A stretch of DNA of 64,000 nt, from positions 1,178,001-1,242,000 of the forward strand of contig NZ_JACHBL010000001.1 of assembly GCF_014200305.1 (NCBI RefSeq). The letters are read 5' to 3'. The DNA is from Neomicrococcus lactis. GTDB taxonomy: Bacteria > Actinomycetota > Actinomycetes > Actinomycetales > Micrococcaceae. The notes beneath the pieces were generated by a model, which was not told where the DNA came from, searched no databases, and worked only from the letters and a program-made list of their open reading frames with translations. The translations under genes and the position numbers were made by a program. Shown here in pieces: positions 34,212 through 44,543 of the stretch (positions are counted from its first letter, which is position 1; each line of letters opens with the position of its first letter).

Positions 34212-36217
34212 AGTCGTTTAAGCACTCCGGTCACTACATCCGGATCCGTCGTTGACCACATCGGTGGAAGCGATGCCTTGATGAAGCCGCCATAGCGCCG
34301 ACTCACCAACCGTGAGTCCAAAATCGCCACCACTCCCCGATCGTGAGATGAACGGATGAGTCGTCCTGCGCCCTGCGCAAGTTTGATGGCCGCGCTAGAG
34401 ACGGAGACGTCCATGAATCCGCTGCCACCGCGACGGTCCACATCTTGCGAACGGGCCTTGATCAGCGGCTCGTCAGGTCGAGGGAACGGAATGCGGTCGA
34501 TGATCACTAAACGGCATGAGGTTCCCGGAACGTCAACGCCTTGCCACAAGGACATGGTGCCGAAAAGACACGTCGCTTCGTTCTCCGAGAACTCTTCGAC
34601 AAGGGCTTTCATGCTTGATTCGCCTTGGCACAAGATTTTGTAGTCCACGCGCTTGCGTAGTTCGGCCGCGGCTTCGTCGGCGGCGCGGCGCGAGGAGAAC
34701 AGCGCCAACGTTCCACCCTCAGAGGCGTTGATGAGGCGCTCGATTTCGTCGTAGGTCCGCGGATTCACATCGCGCGTCGGCGCATCGAGATGCTTCGCGA
34801 CATACAAGACGCCTTGTTTTGCGTAGTCGAACGGGCTTCCCACGTCGATTCCAGACCACGACGGCGCACCCTCGCCTCGCAACCCCAAGCTCCCGGCAGC
34901 GTTATCGAACGCAGCGCCGATCGCTAGAGTCGCGCTGGTGAGGACCACCGTGCGGTCCTCAAACAGTCCTTCGCGCAACTGAATACCAACAGACAGCGGG
35001 GCAACGTACAGAACCCCCGGCGAATCTTCCGCTGCGGTCTGATACCCACTACCGGGCACAAACTCGCGCGGACGAGCCGCCCAGACGACGTCGTACTGTG
35101 GGGACGCTTCCAACAAGCGTTCCGCTTGCTCAATGACATACAGGACCTGCGACTTTGCCATTTGCATGGCGCCATCCGCAGCGTTCGCGTCGATCTTGAT
35201 ATCCGAGGCGACCACGCGAGCGGCTTCACGAACCATCGTGAGCGCTTCGCGTTGCTCGTCCGTGACGCCACGAATCAGCAAGCCGTCCGAGACGTTGGAG
35301 ACCGAAGCTTCAAACGCACGATTCGCGCGCTCCAAGGGTTCCACGATGACCTTCGCGTGCTTGCGGGCTGCACTCGCGGCAGCGGCGATCGTGGCGACAG
35401 ACAGTGGCTTGGTCACCGAGTTGGTGACGCGGTCCTGCAGCTCATGGGCTTCGTCGATCACGACGGTGTCGAATTCGGGAAGGACCGCCAGACCTTCGAA
35501 AGCGGAGATCGCGAGCAACGCGTGGTTGGTCACCACGATGTCCGCTTCAGCTGCCTTCTTACGTGCAACTTCACTGAAGCAGGCTTCGGCGACTGGACAC
35601 TTTTGCGCGCCGAGGCATTCAAGAGCGCTCACCGACACTTGCCGCCAGGCCCTGTCCGAGACGCCCGGAATCAGTTCGTCGCGATCGCCGGTGTCCGTGT
35701 TCTCAGCCCACTCTCGCAAGCGCACAATTTCCTGACCCAGCTGGCTGGTGGGTGAGGCCGCCTGATGAGGCGCGGCTGCGCCACCGTCCACCCACTCGAA
35801 CAAAGCGTCGCCCGGTTCTTCCGGATAACCGCCTTCGAGCTTGTGCTGGCACACGTAGTTGGAGCGGCCCTTGAGCAGCACGGCGTCTACTTCGCGGGGA
35901 AGATCGGGTTCCAAGTGCTTAAGCAACCGCGGCAAGTCACGACCAACAATCTGGCTTTGGAGCGCCAACGTTGCCGTGGAAATGATAATGGGCTTCTCGG
36001 CGGTGAGCGAGTGATAAATCGAGGGCACGAGGTACCCCAAAGACTTTCCGGTTCCCGTTCCAGCCTGGACCAGCAAGTGACCGCCTTGTTCAAAGGACTC
36101 AATCACTTTGCGGGCCATCTCATGCTGGCCGGGACGTTCTTGACCGCCCATTTTGGAGACAGCAGTCTTCAACAATTCATCGACGCGCTCAGCGCCGTTC
36201 AGCTCCTCTTCATTCAT
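34190..36217 (-). CDS. dinG: ATP-dependent DNA helicase, DinG/YoaA family
   Basis: 675 aa superfamily 2 helicase of the XPD/DinG type. Walker A AGTGTGKS (52-59), DEAH box VVIDEAHEL (about 254-262), and the late motifs LFGTMSLWQGVDVPG and KLAQGAGRLIRSSHDRGVVA. The four cysteines expected for the Fe-S cluster are suggested by Cys in YVCQHKL and the CLGAQKCPVAEAC cluster. Acts on forked or R-loop structures in repair. Its ATG overlaps the hflX stop (ATGA). No exonuclease domain as in Bacillus DinG. Confidence 0.9.
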   Translation of the reverse strand: MNEEELNGAERVDELLKTAVSKMGGQERPGQHEMARKVIESFEQGGHLLVQAGTGTGKSLGYLVPSIYHSLTAEKPIIISTATLALQSQIVGRDLPRLLKHLEPDLPREVDAVLLKGRSNYVCQHKLEGGYPEEPGDALFEWVDGGAAAPHQAASPTSQLGQEIVRLREWAENTDTGDRDELIPGVSDRAWRQVSVSALECLGAQKCPVAEACFSEVARKKAAEADIVVTNHALLAISAFEGLAVLPEFDTVVIDEAHELQDRVTNSVTKPLSVATIAAAASAARKHAKVIVEPLERANRAFEASVSNVSDGLLIRGVTDEQREALTMVREAARVVASDIKIDANAADGAMQMAKSQVLYVIEQAERLLEASPQYDVVWAARPREFVPGSGYQTAAEDSPGVLYVAPLSVGIQLREGLFEDRTVVLTSATLAIGAAFDNAAGSLGLRGEGAPSWSGIDVGSPFDYAKQGVLYVAKHLDAPTRDVNPRTYDEIERLINASEGGTLALFSSRRAADEAAAELRKRVDYKILCQGESSMKALVEEFSENEATCLFGTMSLWQGVDVPGTSCRLVIIDRIPFPRPDEPLIKARSQDVDRRGGSGFMDVSVSSAAIKLAQGAGRLIRSSHDRGVVAILDSRLVSRRYGGFIKASLPPMWSTTDPDVVTGVLKRLAAAAKN

Positions 36218-37851
36218 GCCTGCGCGCCACCCGATTCATGCGGCACCACAAACTGCTCGAGATCCGCAGCCAGGTCCTCACGAACCTTGACCTTCATGTG
36301 CGTGCCTTCAGCCAAATGCTCCGTCGAGAGAATCTCAGCGGACTGCGAGTGCAGCTTGCTGACCAGATCTCCGCGATCGTAAGGAATCACCAAATCCAGT
36401 TCCACACCAGGGCGCGGGATGGACTCGGAAACCACCTGAAGCAGCTCGTCGATGCCATAACCCGTGCGGGCAGAGACCACGATGGTTCGTGGCTCGTGGT
36501 TCTTGATGCGTTCCAGCACGTATGGATCCGCGGCATCAGCCTTGTTGAGCACGATAATCTCAGGGATGTTCTGCGCGTCAATGTCCCGAAGAACCTCACG
36601 CACAGCCCGAATCTGTCCTTCAGGATCCGGGTGGGATCCGTCCACGACGTGCAGAATCAGGTCCGCGTCGCCGATTTCCTCGAGGGTAGACCGGAAAGCT
36701 TCCACGAGCTGGGTGGGCAACGAACGCACGAAACCGACGGTGTCCGTCAGCGTGTACTCGATGCCGTCTTCGGTCTGCGTCCGACGCACCGTGGGATCCA
36801 GGGTGGCAAAAAGCGCGTTCTCCACCAACACGCCAGCGTTGGTCAAGCGGTTGAGCACCGATGACTTTCCGGCGTTAGTGTATCCAGCGATCGCCACTGA
36901 CGGTACGTCGTTTCGCTTACGGTTGGCACGCTTGGCTTCGCGAGCAGGCTTCATGCCAGCAATTTCGCGGCGCAGCTTCGCCATGCGGGTTCGAATACGA
37001 CGGCGATCGAGCTCGATCTTGGTTTCACCAGGACCACGTGAGCCGATGCCGCCGCCGGCAGCACCTACTCGGCCACCAGCCTGACGAGACATGGAGTCAC
37101 CCCAACCACGAAGACGTGGCAAGAGGTATTCCAGCTGTGCGAGCTCAACTTGAGCTCGACCTTCACGACTCTTAGCGTGCTGGGCGAAGATATCCAGGAT
37201 CAGCGCGGTGCGGTCAATGACCTTCACTTTGACGATGTCTTCCAAGCTGCGTCGCTGGGACGGTGCCAGCTCCGAATCCACGATCACTGTGTCGGCGCCT
37301 TCGGCTGCCACGATTTCGCGCAGCTCTTGAGCCTTGCCCGAACCAATGAACGTGCTTGGATCTGGCTTCATTCGACGCTGGAGCACGCCGTCGAGCACCT
37401 CGGAGCCAGCCGTTTCAGCCAGCGCCGCAAGTTCGCGCAACGAGTTCTCAGCGTCTTCAACAGTGCCATCAGACCAAATACCGGCAAGCACCACGCGCTC
37501 GAGGCGCAACTGGCGGTATTCGACTTCGGTAACGTCTTCGAGTTCGGTGGACAGACCGGCAACACGGCGCAAAGCACGACGCTCTGCAAGATCTTGCTGA
37601 TCGCCGTCCCACTCGGAGTGCTCGCGGTCTAGGTGTGACAGAGCCTGCGCACGGCCGCGAGACAACGCGGATCCGTGTGCACGGTCGTCGCCTTCCGCGG
37701 ACGCACCCTCTAAGGCTTCGTGCGAAACCGGGGCTGCGTCGTCGTTCGCCAAAATGCGGTCAATGACCGCTTGGATGTCACGTTCTGAACGCTCTGCCGC
37801 TTCATTCGCGGCCTGAGAATCAGAATTCTGAGAAGAATTTTGGGAGGTCAT
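36214..37851 (-). CDS. hflX: Ribosome-splitting GTPase HflX
   Basis: 545 aa. The N-terminal nucleotide-binding domain has SGKAQELREIV and APSQRRSLEDIVKVKVIDRT; the glycine-rich linker segment GRVGAAGGGIGSRGPGETKI is typical. G domain: G1 GYTNAGKSSVLN (about 323), G3 DTVGFVRSLP, G4 LNKAD. About 90 extra N-terminal residues are polar and disordered. HflX rescues stalled ribosomes in stress. AAGGA precedes the ATG. First gene of hflX-dinG. Confidence 0.93.
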   Translation of the reverse strand: MTSQNSSQNSDSQAANEAAERSERDIQAVIDRILANDDAAPVSHEALEGASAEGDDRAHGSALSRGRAQALSHLDREHSEWDGDQQDLAERRALRRVAGLSTELEDVTEVEYRQLRLERVVLAGIWSDGTVEDAENSLRELAALAETAGSEVLDGVLQRRMKPDPSTFIGSGKAQELREIVAAEGADTVIVDSELAPSQRRSLEDIVKVKVIDRTALILDIFAQHAKSREGRAQVELAQLEYLLPRLRGWGDSMSRQAGGRVGAAGGGIGSRGPGETKIELDRRRIRTRMAKLRREIAGMKPAREAKRANRKRNDVPSVAIAGYTNAGKSSVLNRLTNAGVLVENALFATLDPTVRRTQTEDGIEYTLTDTVGFVRSLPTQLVEAFRSTLEEIGDADLILHVVDGSHPDPEGQIRAVREVLRDIDAQNIPEIIVLNKADAADPYVLERIKNHEPRTIVVSARTGYGIDELLQVVSESIPRPGVELDLVIPYDRGDLVSKLHSQSAEILSTEHLAEGTHMKVKVREDLAADLEQFVVPHESGGAQA

Positions 37852-38251
37852 GGGGTCCTTTGTGATGCTGCATTTCAGGATACCGGCGTGGGCGGCACGA
37901 GAGCCGTTGACAGCCCGGGAATGAATGAGAAATGCAGGGGTCTAAGAAAAATGTGTGGACAAGTTTTTGCAGGTCCAACGCCCGCGAGAAACCCGAGTGA
38001 TGCGTGTTCGTTTATCAATGAGAACCACGCAAAACCGTGAGTTGTGCCCCGAAATGGAGCGGAAAGTGATGGCGCCGGATGCGGCGCACATGACTGCGGC
38101 GCCGCGCTAACCTACGAATCGGATGCGGATCAATACGCGCTGAGTCAAAATCATAGAGAAAATTCTATCACTGCCGTCCTAGACGCGTCCATTCATTCTG
38201 TTCGCTCTCAGCCCCTCTCTGCGGGGCGAAGTGGGCTAATCTGAAACAGCT
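37852..38251. other. 400-bp divergent intergenic region without a recognisable gene
   Basis: Between hflX (minus) and the methyltransferase gene (plus). I find no convincing frame: the short open frames here lack ribosome-binding sites and family likeness. A TTGACA at about 37908 has no well-placed -10. The end holds TAATCT 9 nt before the methyltransferase ATG, a probable promoter. A GC-rich stretch with GGCGCCG repeats (38070-38108) could fold, but I make no call. Confidence 0.4.
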
Positions 38252-38866
38252 ATGAGTCAGGAACATTACTTCTCGGATCAACCGAACGCCCCGGAAAAAC
38301 GCCGCACCATCACTGCCGATCTCGGTGGCGGTCATTCGGTTGCCGTGCAGACCTCGAACGCCATCTTCTCTCCGGGTGGAGTGGATAAGGGCACCGCGAT
38401 CCTTCTCAAGCACGCACCTCAGCCGCCGTCCGACGGACATTTCCTGGACATTGGTTGCGGATGGGGTCCGCTGACGTTGCGCATGGCGTTCGAGTCTCCC
38501 TCGGCTACCGTCTTTGCGGTGGACGTCAATGAGCGTTCCCGAAAACTGACCGCTGACAATGCGGCGTCTTTGGGACTGACTTCGGTGAAGGTGTTTTCGC
38601 CGGAAGACTTGCCTGCTGACGAAACCTTCGACCTGATCTGGTCCAATCCCCCGATTCGTGTGGGCAAGGAAGTGCTTCACGCGATCTTGCTGCAGTGGCT
38701 CCCTCGACTGAGCGTCGGTGGAATCGCTTACCTGGTGGTGCAGAAGAACCTGGGATCCGATTCCTTGCAGCAGTGGATCGCGACGACGCTCGGGATGTCA
38801 TTCACCGTGGATCGTCTGACGACAGACAAGGGATTCCGCATCATTTCCGTGCTCCGAAACGCGTAG
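38252..38866 (+). CDS. Class I SAM-dependent methyltransferase, RsmC/RlmG-like
   Basis: 204 aa. SAM-binding motif I FLDIGCGWGPLTLRM, acidic motif II FAVDVNERSRKL, and the catalytic NPPIR tetrapeptide of the MTS (small-domain) group that methylates exocyclic amines, as in 16S rRNA m2G methyltransferase RsmC. The N-terminal SPGGVDKGTAILL segment also fits. Only the C-terminal half of E. coli RsmC is represented, as usual in actinobacteria. The RNA target is inferred. Confidence 0.82.
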   Translation: MSQEHYFSDQPNAPEKRRTITADLGGGHSVAVQTSNAIFSPGGVDKGTAILLKHAPQPPSDGHFLDIGCGWGPLTLRMAFESPSATVFAVDVNERSRKLTADNAASLGLTSVKVFSPEDLPADETFDLIWSNPPIRVGKEVLHAILLQWLPRLSVGGIAYLVVQKNLGSDSLQQWIATTLGMSFTVDRLTTDKGFRIISVLRNA

Positions 38867-38888
38867 CTTCACGCCCTTCAAGGGACGG

Positions 38889-39842
38889 CTATGCGCCCGC
38901 GATCACGCCGCGCGCGACGATCTGCGCAGGACCGCTGAGCTCAACGTGCTCGCGCCCGTCCGGCGACGGAATGAACTTCACCACGACGGTTCCACCGGGA
39001 ACCTGAACGTTCCACTCATCGGCCTGATGCTGGTCCGGGCCATCGCCGGCAGCCCAGCGACGCGTTGCCACGACGGCAGCGCACGCGCCCGTGCCACAAG
39101 ACTGCGTCTCCCCCACGCCACGCTCGTGAACACGCATGGAAATGTTGCCAACGCCGTCGGTCACAAGGGGCTCGGAAGGAACCACAAACTCGACGTTCGT
39201 GCCCTGCGGCGGGACCGGTCGCACGCTAGGGATATGTGTGAGATCAAGCTCTTTGAGTTCATCGTCATCCGCCAGCGCCACCACGGTGTGTGGGTTGCCC
39301 ATAGAGACGCTCAGGGCCGGACGGTTCACATCCAGGCCACGCGTCTGCACGAGGGAGTCGATGGCTTTCTCTTGGGCTGCCTCCGGGAAGACGAATTCCC
39401 AGGGGCCCATGTCCACGGCGTAGCCGTTGTCCGTGCGGGCTACCTGCTTCACGCCGGCACGGGTACCAATGGTGAGTGCGTCGCCGTGTTCGAGCGTGAC
39501 GTGGCCCTGAGCGATGAGGAAGTCGACGAAAACGCGGACTCCGTTGCCGCACATTTCCGCGATACTTCCGTCGCCATTGCGGTAATCCATGAACCATTCG
39601 GCGCGCTCGTCCGCTGACAAGATGGCTGCGCCTTCGGGGATGCTGTCAGAGCGCACGGCGCGGATCAACCCGTCGCCGCCAATTCCTTGGTGACGATCGC
39701 ACAGCGCCGCGACGGCGGATACGCCGATCGTGATTTCTCCGCGCGGATCATCCACTAGCACAAAGTCGTTTCCGGTGCCGTGGCCTTTCGCGAAAGCGAG
39801 ACCGGCGAGCTGGTTCAGTTCGTGCTGTGGAGCGGAAGTCAT
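38889..39842 (-). CDS. dapF: Diaminopimelate epimerase
   Basis: 317 aa from the ATG at 39842, which overlaps the miaA stop (ATGA); an ATG 6 codons earlier is less likely. Interconverts LL- and meso-DAP for peptidoglycan and lysine. Catalytic cysteines lie in [11 protein letters not shown] and [14 protein letters not shown]; also [16 protein letters not shown]. The order miaB-miaA-dapF is normal for actinobacteria. The start region shares a 20-nt identity with that of the DUF1844 gene. Confidence 0.95.
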   Translation of the reverse strand: MTSAPQHELNQLAGLAFAKGHGTGNDFVLVDDPRGEITIGVSAVAALCDRHQGIGGDGLIRAVRSDSIPEGAAILSADERAEWFMDYRNGDGSIAEMCGNGVRVFVDFLIAQGHVTLEHGDALTIGTRAGVKQVARTDNGYAVDMGPWEFVFPEAAQEKAIDSLVQTRGLDVNRPALSVSMGNPHTVVALADDDELKELDLTHIPSVRPVPPQGTNVEFVVPSEPLVTDGVGNISMRVHERGVGETQSCGTGACAAVVATRRWAAGDGPDQHQADEWNVQVPGGTVVVKFIPSPDGREHVELSGPAQIVARGVIAGA

Positions 39843-40741
39843 GAGCCCAAGTTTAGCCATGTCACCCGAGGGTCCGCTTTGAACCAGGTCACTTGACGAC
39901 GTGCAAACTGCCGTGTCGCCACGATCGTGGACTCGATGGCGGCATCCACGCTCATCTCCCCGTCCAAAACCGAGAGGAACTGTTGGTAGCCAATCGCGCG
40001 ACTCGCGGTCTTGCCGTCACGCAGGCCTTGCTTTCCCAGCCGCTCGACTTCGTCCAGAAGCCCAGCCTCGGCCATGCGGTGCACGCGCAGTGCCAGCCGT
40101 TCGTGCAGTGCCGCGCGGTCCATGTCGAGGCCAATCTGAACCGTGTCACGCAAGTATTCGCGCTGCGGCATGAACGAGGTGAATGGGCGTCCCGTCAGTT
40201 GGAAGACTTCAAGGGCACGAATGATGCGGCGTTCATCGCTCAGCCTGCTCGCTGATTCAGGATCCACCTGTGCCAGCTCGGCTTTCAGTACGTCTAGACC
40301 TTCGGCTGTCGCCCGGTCCTGCAGCGTGGCTCTGACCTCGGCGTTGGTGGGCGGGAATTCGAGATGGTCGATCGCCGCGCGCACATACAGCCCCGACCCA
40401 CCCACCAGAATCGCCCGCTTGCCACGCGCAACAATGTCATCGATGGTCTCGCGCACTTGCGTTTGGAACGTCGCAACTGAGGCTTCTTCAGTGACGTCAA
40501 GAATGTCCAAAAGGTGATGCGGTAGCCCGCGCCGCTCGGCAACCGAAAGCTTCGCCGTGCCAATATCCATGCCGCGGTAGAACTGCATGGCATCCGTATT
40601 TACGATCTCGCCGTCAAATTGCTCGGCAAGATCCAGCGAAAGATCAGATTTCCCGGTACCGGTTGGACCCACAATGACGACGACGCAGCTCGGGTTGAGC
40701 GCGATGCGTTCAGTGAGTTCGGGCGTGAGTGCGGGACGCAC
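39839..40741 (-). CDS. miaA: tRNA dimethylallyltransferase
   Basis: 300 aa from the GTG at 40741 ([15 protein letters not shown]), chosen because AAGGAGG lies 4 nt upstream; the open frame reaches 40873 but those residues overlap miaB. Transfers dimethylallyl to A37 of tRNAs reading UNN codons. P-loop [14 protein letters not shown], then [18 protein letters not shown] and GGSGLYVRA are diagnostic. Works with MiaB, encoded 17 nt upstream. Confidence 0.95.
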   Translation of the reverse strand: MRPALTPELTERIALNPSCVVVIVGPTGTGKSDLSLDLAEQFDGEIVNTDAMQFYRGMDIGTAKLSVAERRGLPHHLLDILDVTEEASVATFQTQVRETIDDIVARGKRAILVGGSGLYVRAAIDHLEFPPTNAEVRATLQDRATAEGLDVLKAELAQVDPESASRLSDERRIIRALEVFQLTGRPFTSFMPQREYLRDTVQIGLDMDRAALHERLALRVHRMAEAGLLDEVERLGKQGLRDGKTASRAIGYQQFLSVLDGEMSVDAAIESTIVATRQFARRQVTWFKADPRVTWLNLGS

Positions 40742-40758
40742 GAGTCCTCCTTGCGGCG

Positions 40759-42330
40759 CTATTTGCGCACCGGGATGGTTGGAAGACCCAGCGACACCTT
40801 GACCGGTCCGCCGTCGGAGTTTGCAGAGCCAGTGGAAGGTACTCCACACGACGCAGCCTGCGCGCGATCCCATGCGTCGCCAGCACGCGTGCGGCGCAAG
40901 TGGTATTCGGCAGGGGTCGCAGGATCGGCGATGAGGTGGAACGGTGCGGCCTGCGTGATCTTGGTGGTGACCATGTCGCCAGGGCGTGGGATTTCGGCAC
41001 CTTCTGGAACGCTGAAGTGCACCAAGCGCTGGTCCTGCGAGCGGCCGCTCAAGCGGTGCGTCTGTTCAGCCTTGCGGCCCTGGTTTTCGGTTACGAGGAT
41101 CTCCACCTCGGTGCCCACCTGGCGCTGGTTCTCCTCGGCAGAAATGCGGTCCTGCAGAGCGGTCAGGCGCTCATAGCGTTCCTGGACCACTTCCTTGGGT
41201 AACTGGTGTTCCATGGTGGCAGCCGGCGTTCCCGGACGCTTTGAGTACTGGAACGTGAAAGCGCTCGAGAAGCGAGATGCTTCCACGACGTCGAGGGTTG
41301 CTTGGAAATCTTCTTCGGTCTCTCCCGGGAAGCCCACAATGATGTCCGTGGTGATGGCAGCGTTCGGAATGCGTTCGCGCACCTTGTCCAGGATGCCCAA
41401 GAACTTCTTGGATCGGTAAGAGCGGCGCATCTCTTTGAGCACCTTGTCGCTGCCGGACTGCAATGGCATGTGAAGCTGCGGCATGACGTTGTGAGTCTCG
41501 GCCATCGCCTCGATGACATCATCCGTGAAAGCTGCTGGGTGAGGGCTCGTGAAGCGCACGCGCTCCAAGCCTTCGATTTCACCGCACGCGCGAAGCAATT
41601 TGCTGAACGCTTCGCGGTCGCCGAATTCGACACCGTAGGAGTTCACATTCTGGCCAAGCAACGTAATTTCCACGGCGCCGTCGTCAACGAGGGCCTGAAT
41701 TTCGGCAAGAATCTCACCTGGACGGCGGTCACGTTCCTTGCCACGAAGAGAGGGCACGATGCAGAACGTGCAGGTGTTGTTGCAACCTACGGAGATGGAG
41801 ACCCAACCGGAGTGCAGGGAATCGCGCTTCGTTGGCAAGGTCGACGGGAAGACGTCGAGAGACTCAAGAATTTCGAGCTGCGCCTCGTTGTTGTGACGAG
41901 CGCGTTCGAGCAACACCGGCAGAGCGCCAATATTGTGGGTACCAAAGACGACGTCCACCCAAGGCGCCTTCTTCAGGATGGTGTCCCGGTCCTTTTGCGC
42001 GAGGCAGCCGCCCACGGCGATCTGCATGTTGGGACGCTCTCGCTTCAACGGTGCAAGGATGCCGAGGTTTCCGTAGAGCTTGTTGTCGGCGTTCTCACGA
42101 ACCGCACAGGTATTGAAAACCACAACGTCAGCGACGCCGTCGTTGGGGTCGCCCAGTTCCAGCCCTGCGTTCTCGAGCAGGCCAGAGAGTCGCTCGGAAT
42201 CGTGAACGTTCATTTGGCAGCCGTAGGTGCGCACTTCATAGGTGCGGGGGCGGCTGTGGTCAACGTCTACAGATTCAGACACGTCAGGCACTATCAGGCT
42301 CTCAGAAGTAGGGATGGATGTGGAAGTCAC
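40759..42330 (-). CDS. miaB: tRNA-i6A37 methylthiotransferase
   Basis: 523 aa radical SAM enzyme adding methylthio to i6A37. N-terminal UPF0004 domain with three cysteines ([34 protein letters not shown]), radical SAM motif [12 protein letters not shown] (about 182-189), and a C-terminal TRAM domain. The C-terminal 40 residues go past the usual end and are polar. The GTG at 42330 has TAGAAT 6 nt upstream, a perfect leaderless arrangement. Confidence 0.95.
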   Translation of the reverse strand: MTSTSIPTSESLIVPDVSESVDVDHSRPRTYEVRTYGCQMNVHDSERLSGLLENAGLELGDPNDGVADVVVFNTCAVRENADNKLYGNLGILAPLKRERPNMQIAVGGCLAQKDRDTILKKAPWVDVVFGTHNIGALPVLLERARHNNEAQLEILESLDVFPSTLPTKRDSLHSGWVSISVGCNNTCTFCIVPSLRGKERDRRPGEILAEIQALVDDGAVEITLLGQNVNSYGVEFGDREAFSKLLRACGEIEGLERVRFTSPHPAAFTDDVIEAMAETHNVMPQLHMPLQSGSDKVLKEMRRSYRSKKFLGILDKVRERIPNAAITTDIIVGFPGETEEDFQATLDVVEASRFSSAFTFQYSKRPGTPAATMEHQLPKEVVQERYERLTALQDRISAEENQRQVGTEVEILVTENQGRKAEQTHRLSGRSQDQRLVHFSVPEGAEIPRPGDMVTTKITQAAPFHLIADPATPAEYHLRRTRAGDAWDRAQAASCGVPSTGSANSDGGPVKVSLGLPTIPVRK

Positions 42331-42347
42331 CGATCTATTCTAGTCGG

Positions 42348-43217
42348 CTACACGTATTCGGAGACTACGGCCATGGCGAGCGAACCAGAGTAGCCCTTAC
42401 GCATGAGCATGGAGACCAAGCGTCGAACTTGTTTCTCGCGCTCCTTGAGCTGCGCTTGTCGAGTTTCCCACGGAGCTGAGTCGTCGACCTGCACTCGCGT
42501 GGATTCCTCAGGAGACGAGACTCCGAGCTTCTTCTGGACCAGAACATGGCAGGCATCGCGTTCGTCGTCTTCACTGACGTTCTCGAGTGCCTGTTGTGCC
42601 AGCTCTTCGTCGATGCCCTTTTCGCGCAGCTCCCGCCGCAGGGAACGTTTGCCGAGTTTCCGGTTTCCGTGGCGGCTCTCCACCCACATGTGGGCGAAGG
42701 TCTCGTCGTTGACCAGATGAACTTCTTCCATCCGGTCCAAGACTTTGATCGCTACGTCTTCTGGAACATTCTTCTCGGCGAGCTTCTTCGCCAGCTGCTG
42801 CCGCGACTTCATCGACATGCTGAGCTGTTGCAACACGATGTTCTTCGCGAATCGTTCCTGCCGCTCCGGCGTCATCTCTGATGGCTCTTCACGGCCCTCC
42901 GCTTTCTCGCCGCCAAACGAACCAGCACGCCGCCGTCCGCCAGCGCCTCGCGATGATCCCCGGCCACTACGTGCTCGGTCACTTACTCGGCCACTCGCTT
43001 TGCTACCCGCTTGGCTACTCTCTTGCCCCGAGCCGAGCGAGTCGCTCAGCGGATCACCAAACAACGAACCTTCGAACAGCGAGGACCCGTTGTCTTCATC
43101 CAGAAGATCCAGCGCAGGTTTTTCGCTCTTGCGAGACCGGCGAGGCTTCCGGGTCTTCTCCGAAGAGTCCTCCGCAGCTACATTGACTCCCCAATCCACG
43201 GGTCCGTCATTAGCCAT
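42348..43217 (-). CDS. recX: Regulatory protein RecX with long disordered N-terminus
   Basis: 289 aa. The RecX core is at the C-terminus (about 125-289: KNIVLQQLSMSMKSRQQLAK, MEEVHLVNDETFAHMWVESR, LGKRSLRRELREKGIDEELA). The first 120 residues are charged and Ser/Gly/Arg-rich. RecX binds RecA filaments and limits recombination. AGGAGG precedes the ATG. It follows recA after a terminator and two further hairpins, an arrangement that would give low, recA-linked expression. Confidence 0.88.
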   Translation of the reverse strand: MANDGPVDWGVNVAAEDSSEKTRKPRRSRKSEKPALDLLDEDNGSSLFEGSLFGDPLSDSLGSGQESSQAGSKASGRVSDRARSGRGSSRGAGGRRRAGSFGGEKAEGREEPSEMTPERQERFAKNIVLQQLSMSMKSRQQLAKKLAEKNVPEDVAIKVLDRMEEVHLVNDETFAHMWVESRHGNRKLGKRSLRRELREKGIDEELAQQALENVSEDDERDACHVLVQKKLGVSSPEESTRVQVDDSAPWETRQAQLKEREKQVRRLVSMLMRKGYSGSLAMAVVSEYV

Positions 43218-43240
43218 GTTGTTTCCTCCTCGAATCCTTC

Positions 43241-43344
43241 AGTCGGCCCCTCTCGGGGCTGACTCCTTCACGCCTGCATCGCGTTCATTCACGCTTGCAT
43301 CGGGTTTTGCTCGTGCACGCCTGGTCAAACCCGATGCAAGCGTG
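43241..43344 (-). repeat. Two inverted repeats in the recA-recX intergenic region
   Basis: A perfect 18-bp inverted repeat (43290-43307 CACGCTTGCATCGGGTTT, with 43327-43344; 19-nt loop), preceded by an imperfect direct copy (43269-43285, 2 mismatches). A second hairpin AGTCGGCCCC-tctc-GGGGCTGACT (43241-43264, one mismatch) lies just before the recX ribosome-binding site. They add to the recA terminator and could hide or attenuate recX. Confidence 0.7.
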
Positions 43345-43360
43345 GTTATAAAAAGAACAA

Positions 43361-43407
43361 CGCGGTGTTGCTCGGAGCCGCTTTCACGCTCTAGGAACAA
43401 CACCGCG
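43361..43407 (-). terminator. recA terminator
   Basis: CGCGGTGTTG (43361-43370) pairs with CAACACCGCG (43398-43407); on the minus strand the stem is followed by TTGTTCTTTTTATAA, a good U-tract. It lies 14 nt beyond the recA stop. Confidence 0.8.
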
Positions 43408-43420
43408 CTGCGCAGTGAAT

Positions 43421-44470
43421 CTACTTATCGCCAACAGCCTTGAGCGTTGGTTCGCCCTCAGCGGCGTTCGCTTGGACACCAATGCCGAGCTTCTCGCGGA
43501 TCTGGCGTTCCAGTTCGTTGGTGAGGTCTGGGTTGTCCTTCAAGAACTGACGGGCGTTTTCCTTACCCTGACCCAGCTGGTCGCCGTCGTAGGTGAACCA
43601 AGCGCCGGACTTCTTCACCAAGCCGTGTTCCACACCCATGTCGATCAAGCCGCCTTCGCGGGAGATGCCCAGGCCGTACAGGATGTCGAATTCTGCCTGC
43701 TTGAAAGGAGGAGCCATCTTGTTCTTGACGATCTTGGCGCGCGTGCGGTTACCCACGGCGTTCGTGCCATCCTTCAAGGTTTCAATACGGCGAACGTCGA
43801 TACGCACCGATGCGTAGAACTTCAGCGCCTTACCACCGGTGGTAGTTTCAGGTGAGCCGAAGAAGACACCAATCTTCTCGCGGAGCTGGTTGATGAAGAT
43901 GGCGGTGGTCTTGGTCTGGTTCAAACGACCCGTGATCTTACGAAGCGCCTGGCTCATCAAACGTGCCTGAAGTCCCACGTGGGAATCGCCCATGTCGCCT
44001 TCGATTTCAGCCTTAGGAACCAACGCGGCAACGGAGTCAATGACCACGATGTCGATAGCGCCAGAGCCAATCAGCATGTCCATGATCTCGAGGGCTTGTT
44101 CACCCGTATCTGGCTGCGAAACCAAGAGCGCATCCGTGTCCACGCCAAGCTTCTTGGCGTATTCAGGATCGAGAGCGTGCTCGGCGTCGATGAAGGCTGC
44201 GATGCCGCCGTTGCGCTGCGCGTTTGCTACAGCGTGAAGAGCGACGGTGGTCTTACCGGAAGATTCCGGACCGTAGATCTCCACGACGCGACCGCGTGGA
44301 AGGCCGCCAATACCCAGAGCGACGTCCAGCGCAATGGAGCTCGTGGAAATGGTTTCGATGGGTGCACGAGTCTCGTCACCCAGGCGCATAACGGAGCCCT
44401 TACCGTACTGCTTATCAATCTGCGCGAGTGCGGCTTCAAGAGCCTTTTCGCGATCTGGTGCTGCTGCCAT
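43421..44470 (-). CDS. recA: Recombinase RecA
   Basis: 349 aa. Walker [14 protein letters not shown] (about 67-79), [20 protein letters not shown], loop L1/L2 segments [20 protein letters not shown] and [20 protein letters not shown]. No intein. Acts in strand exchange and as LexA co-protease. GAGGTG precedes the ATG. The upstream region carries a PafBC-like promoter but no convincing LexA box. Followed by recX. Confidence 0.98.
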   Translation of the reverse strand: MAAAPDREKALEAALAQIDKQYGKGSVMRLGDETRAPIETISTSSIALDVALGIGGLPRGRVVEIYGPESSGKTTVALHAVANAQRNGGIAAFIDAEHALDPEYAKKLGVDTDALLVSQPDTGEQALEIMDMLIGSGAIDIVVIDSVAALVPKAEIEGDMGDSHVGLQARLMSQALRKITGRLNQTKTTAIFINQLREKIGVFFGSPETTTGGKALKFYASVRIDVRRIETLKDGTNAVGNRTRAKIVKNKMAPPFKQAEFDILYGLGISREGGLIDMGVEHGLVKKSGAWFTYDGDQLGQGKENARQFLKDNPDLTNELERQIREKLGIGVQANAAEGEPTLKAVGDK

Positions 44471-44521
44471 GATTCACCTCTGTTGGGAAGGGGCGTGATG
44501 CCCTGTTGCGATCTGTGAACC

Positions 44522-44543
44522 ACGCTACGGGTTTCGTCTGACA
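44522..44543 (-). promoter_or_regulatory. PafBC/RecA-NDp-like promoter of recA
   Basis: On the minus strand TGTCAGAC, 8 nt, TAGCGT. In mycobacteria the LexA-independent DNA-damage promoter has TTGTCRGTG-N8-TAnnnT; the core TGTCAG, the exact 8-nt gap and the TAnnnT are present here. It would start transcription about 45 nt before recA. Confidence 0.5.

Noticed and set aside
37852-38251. Small ORFs (about 66 codons) in the hflX upstream gap
   Set aside because: No ribosome-binding sites, unusual composition, no recognisable family.
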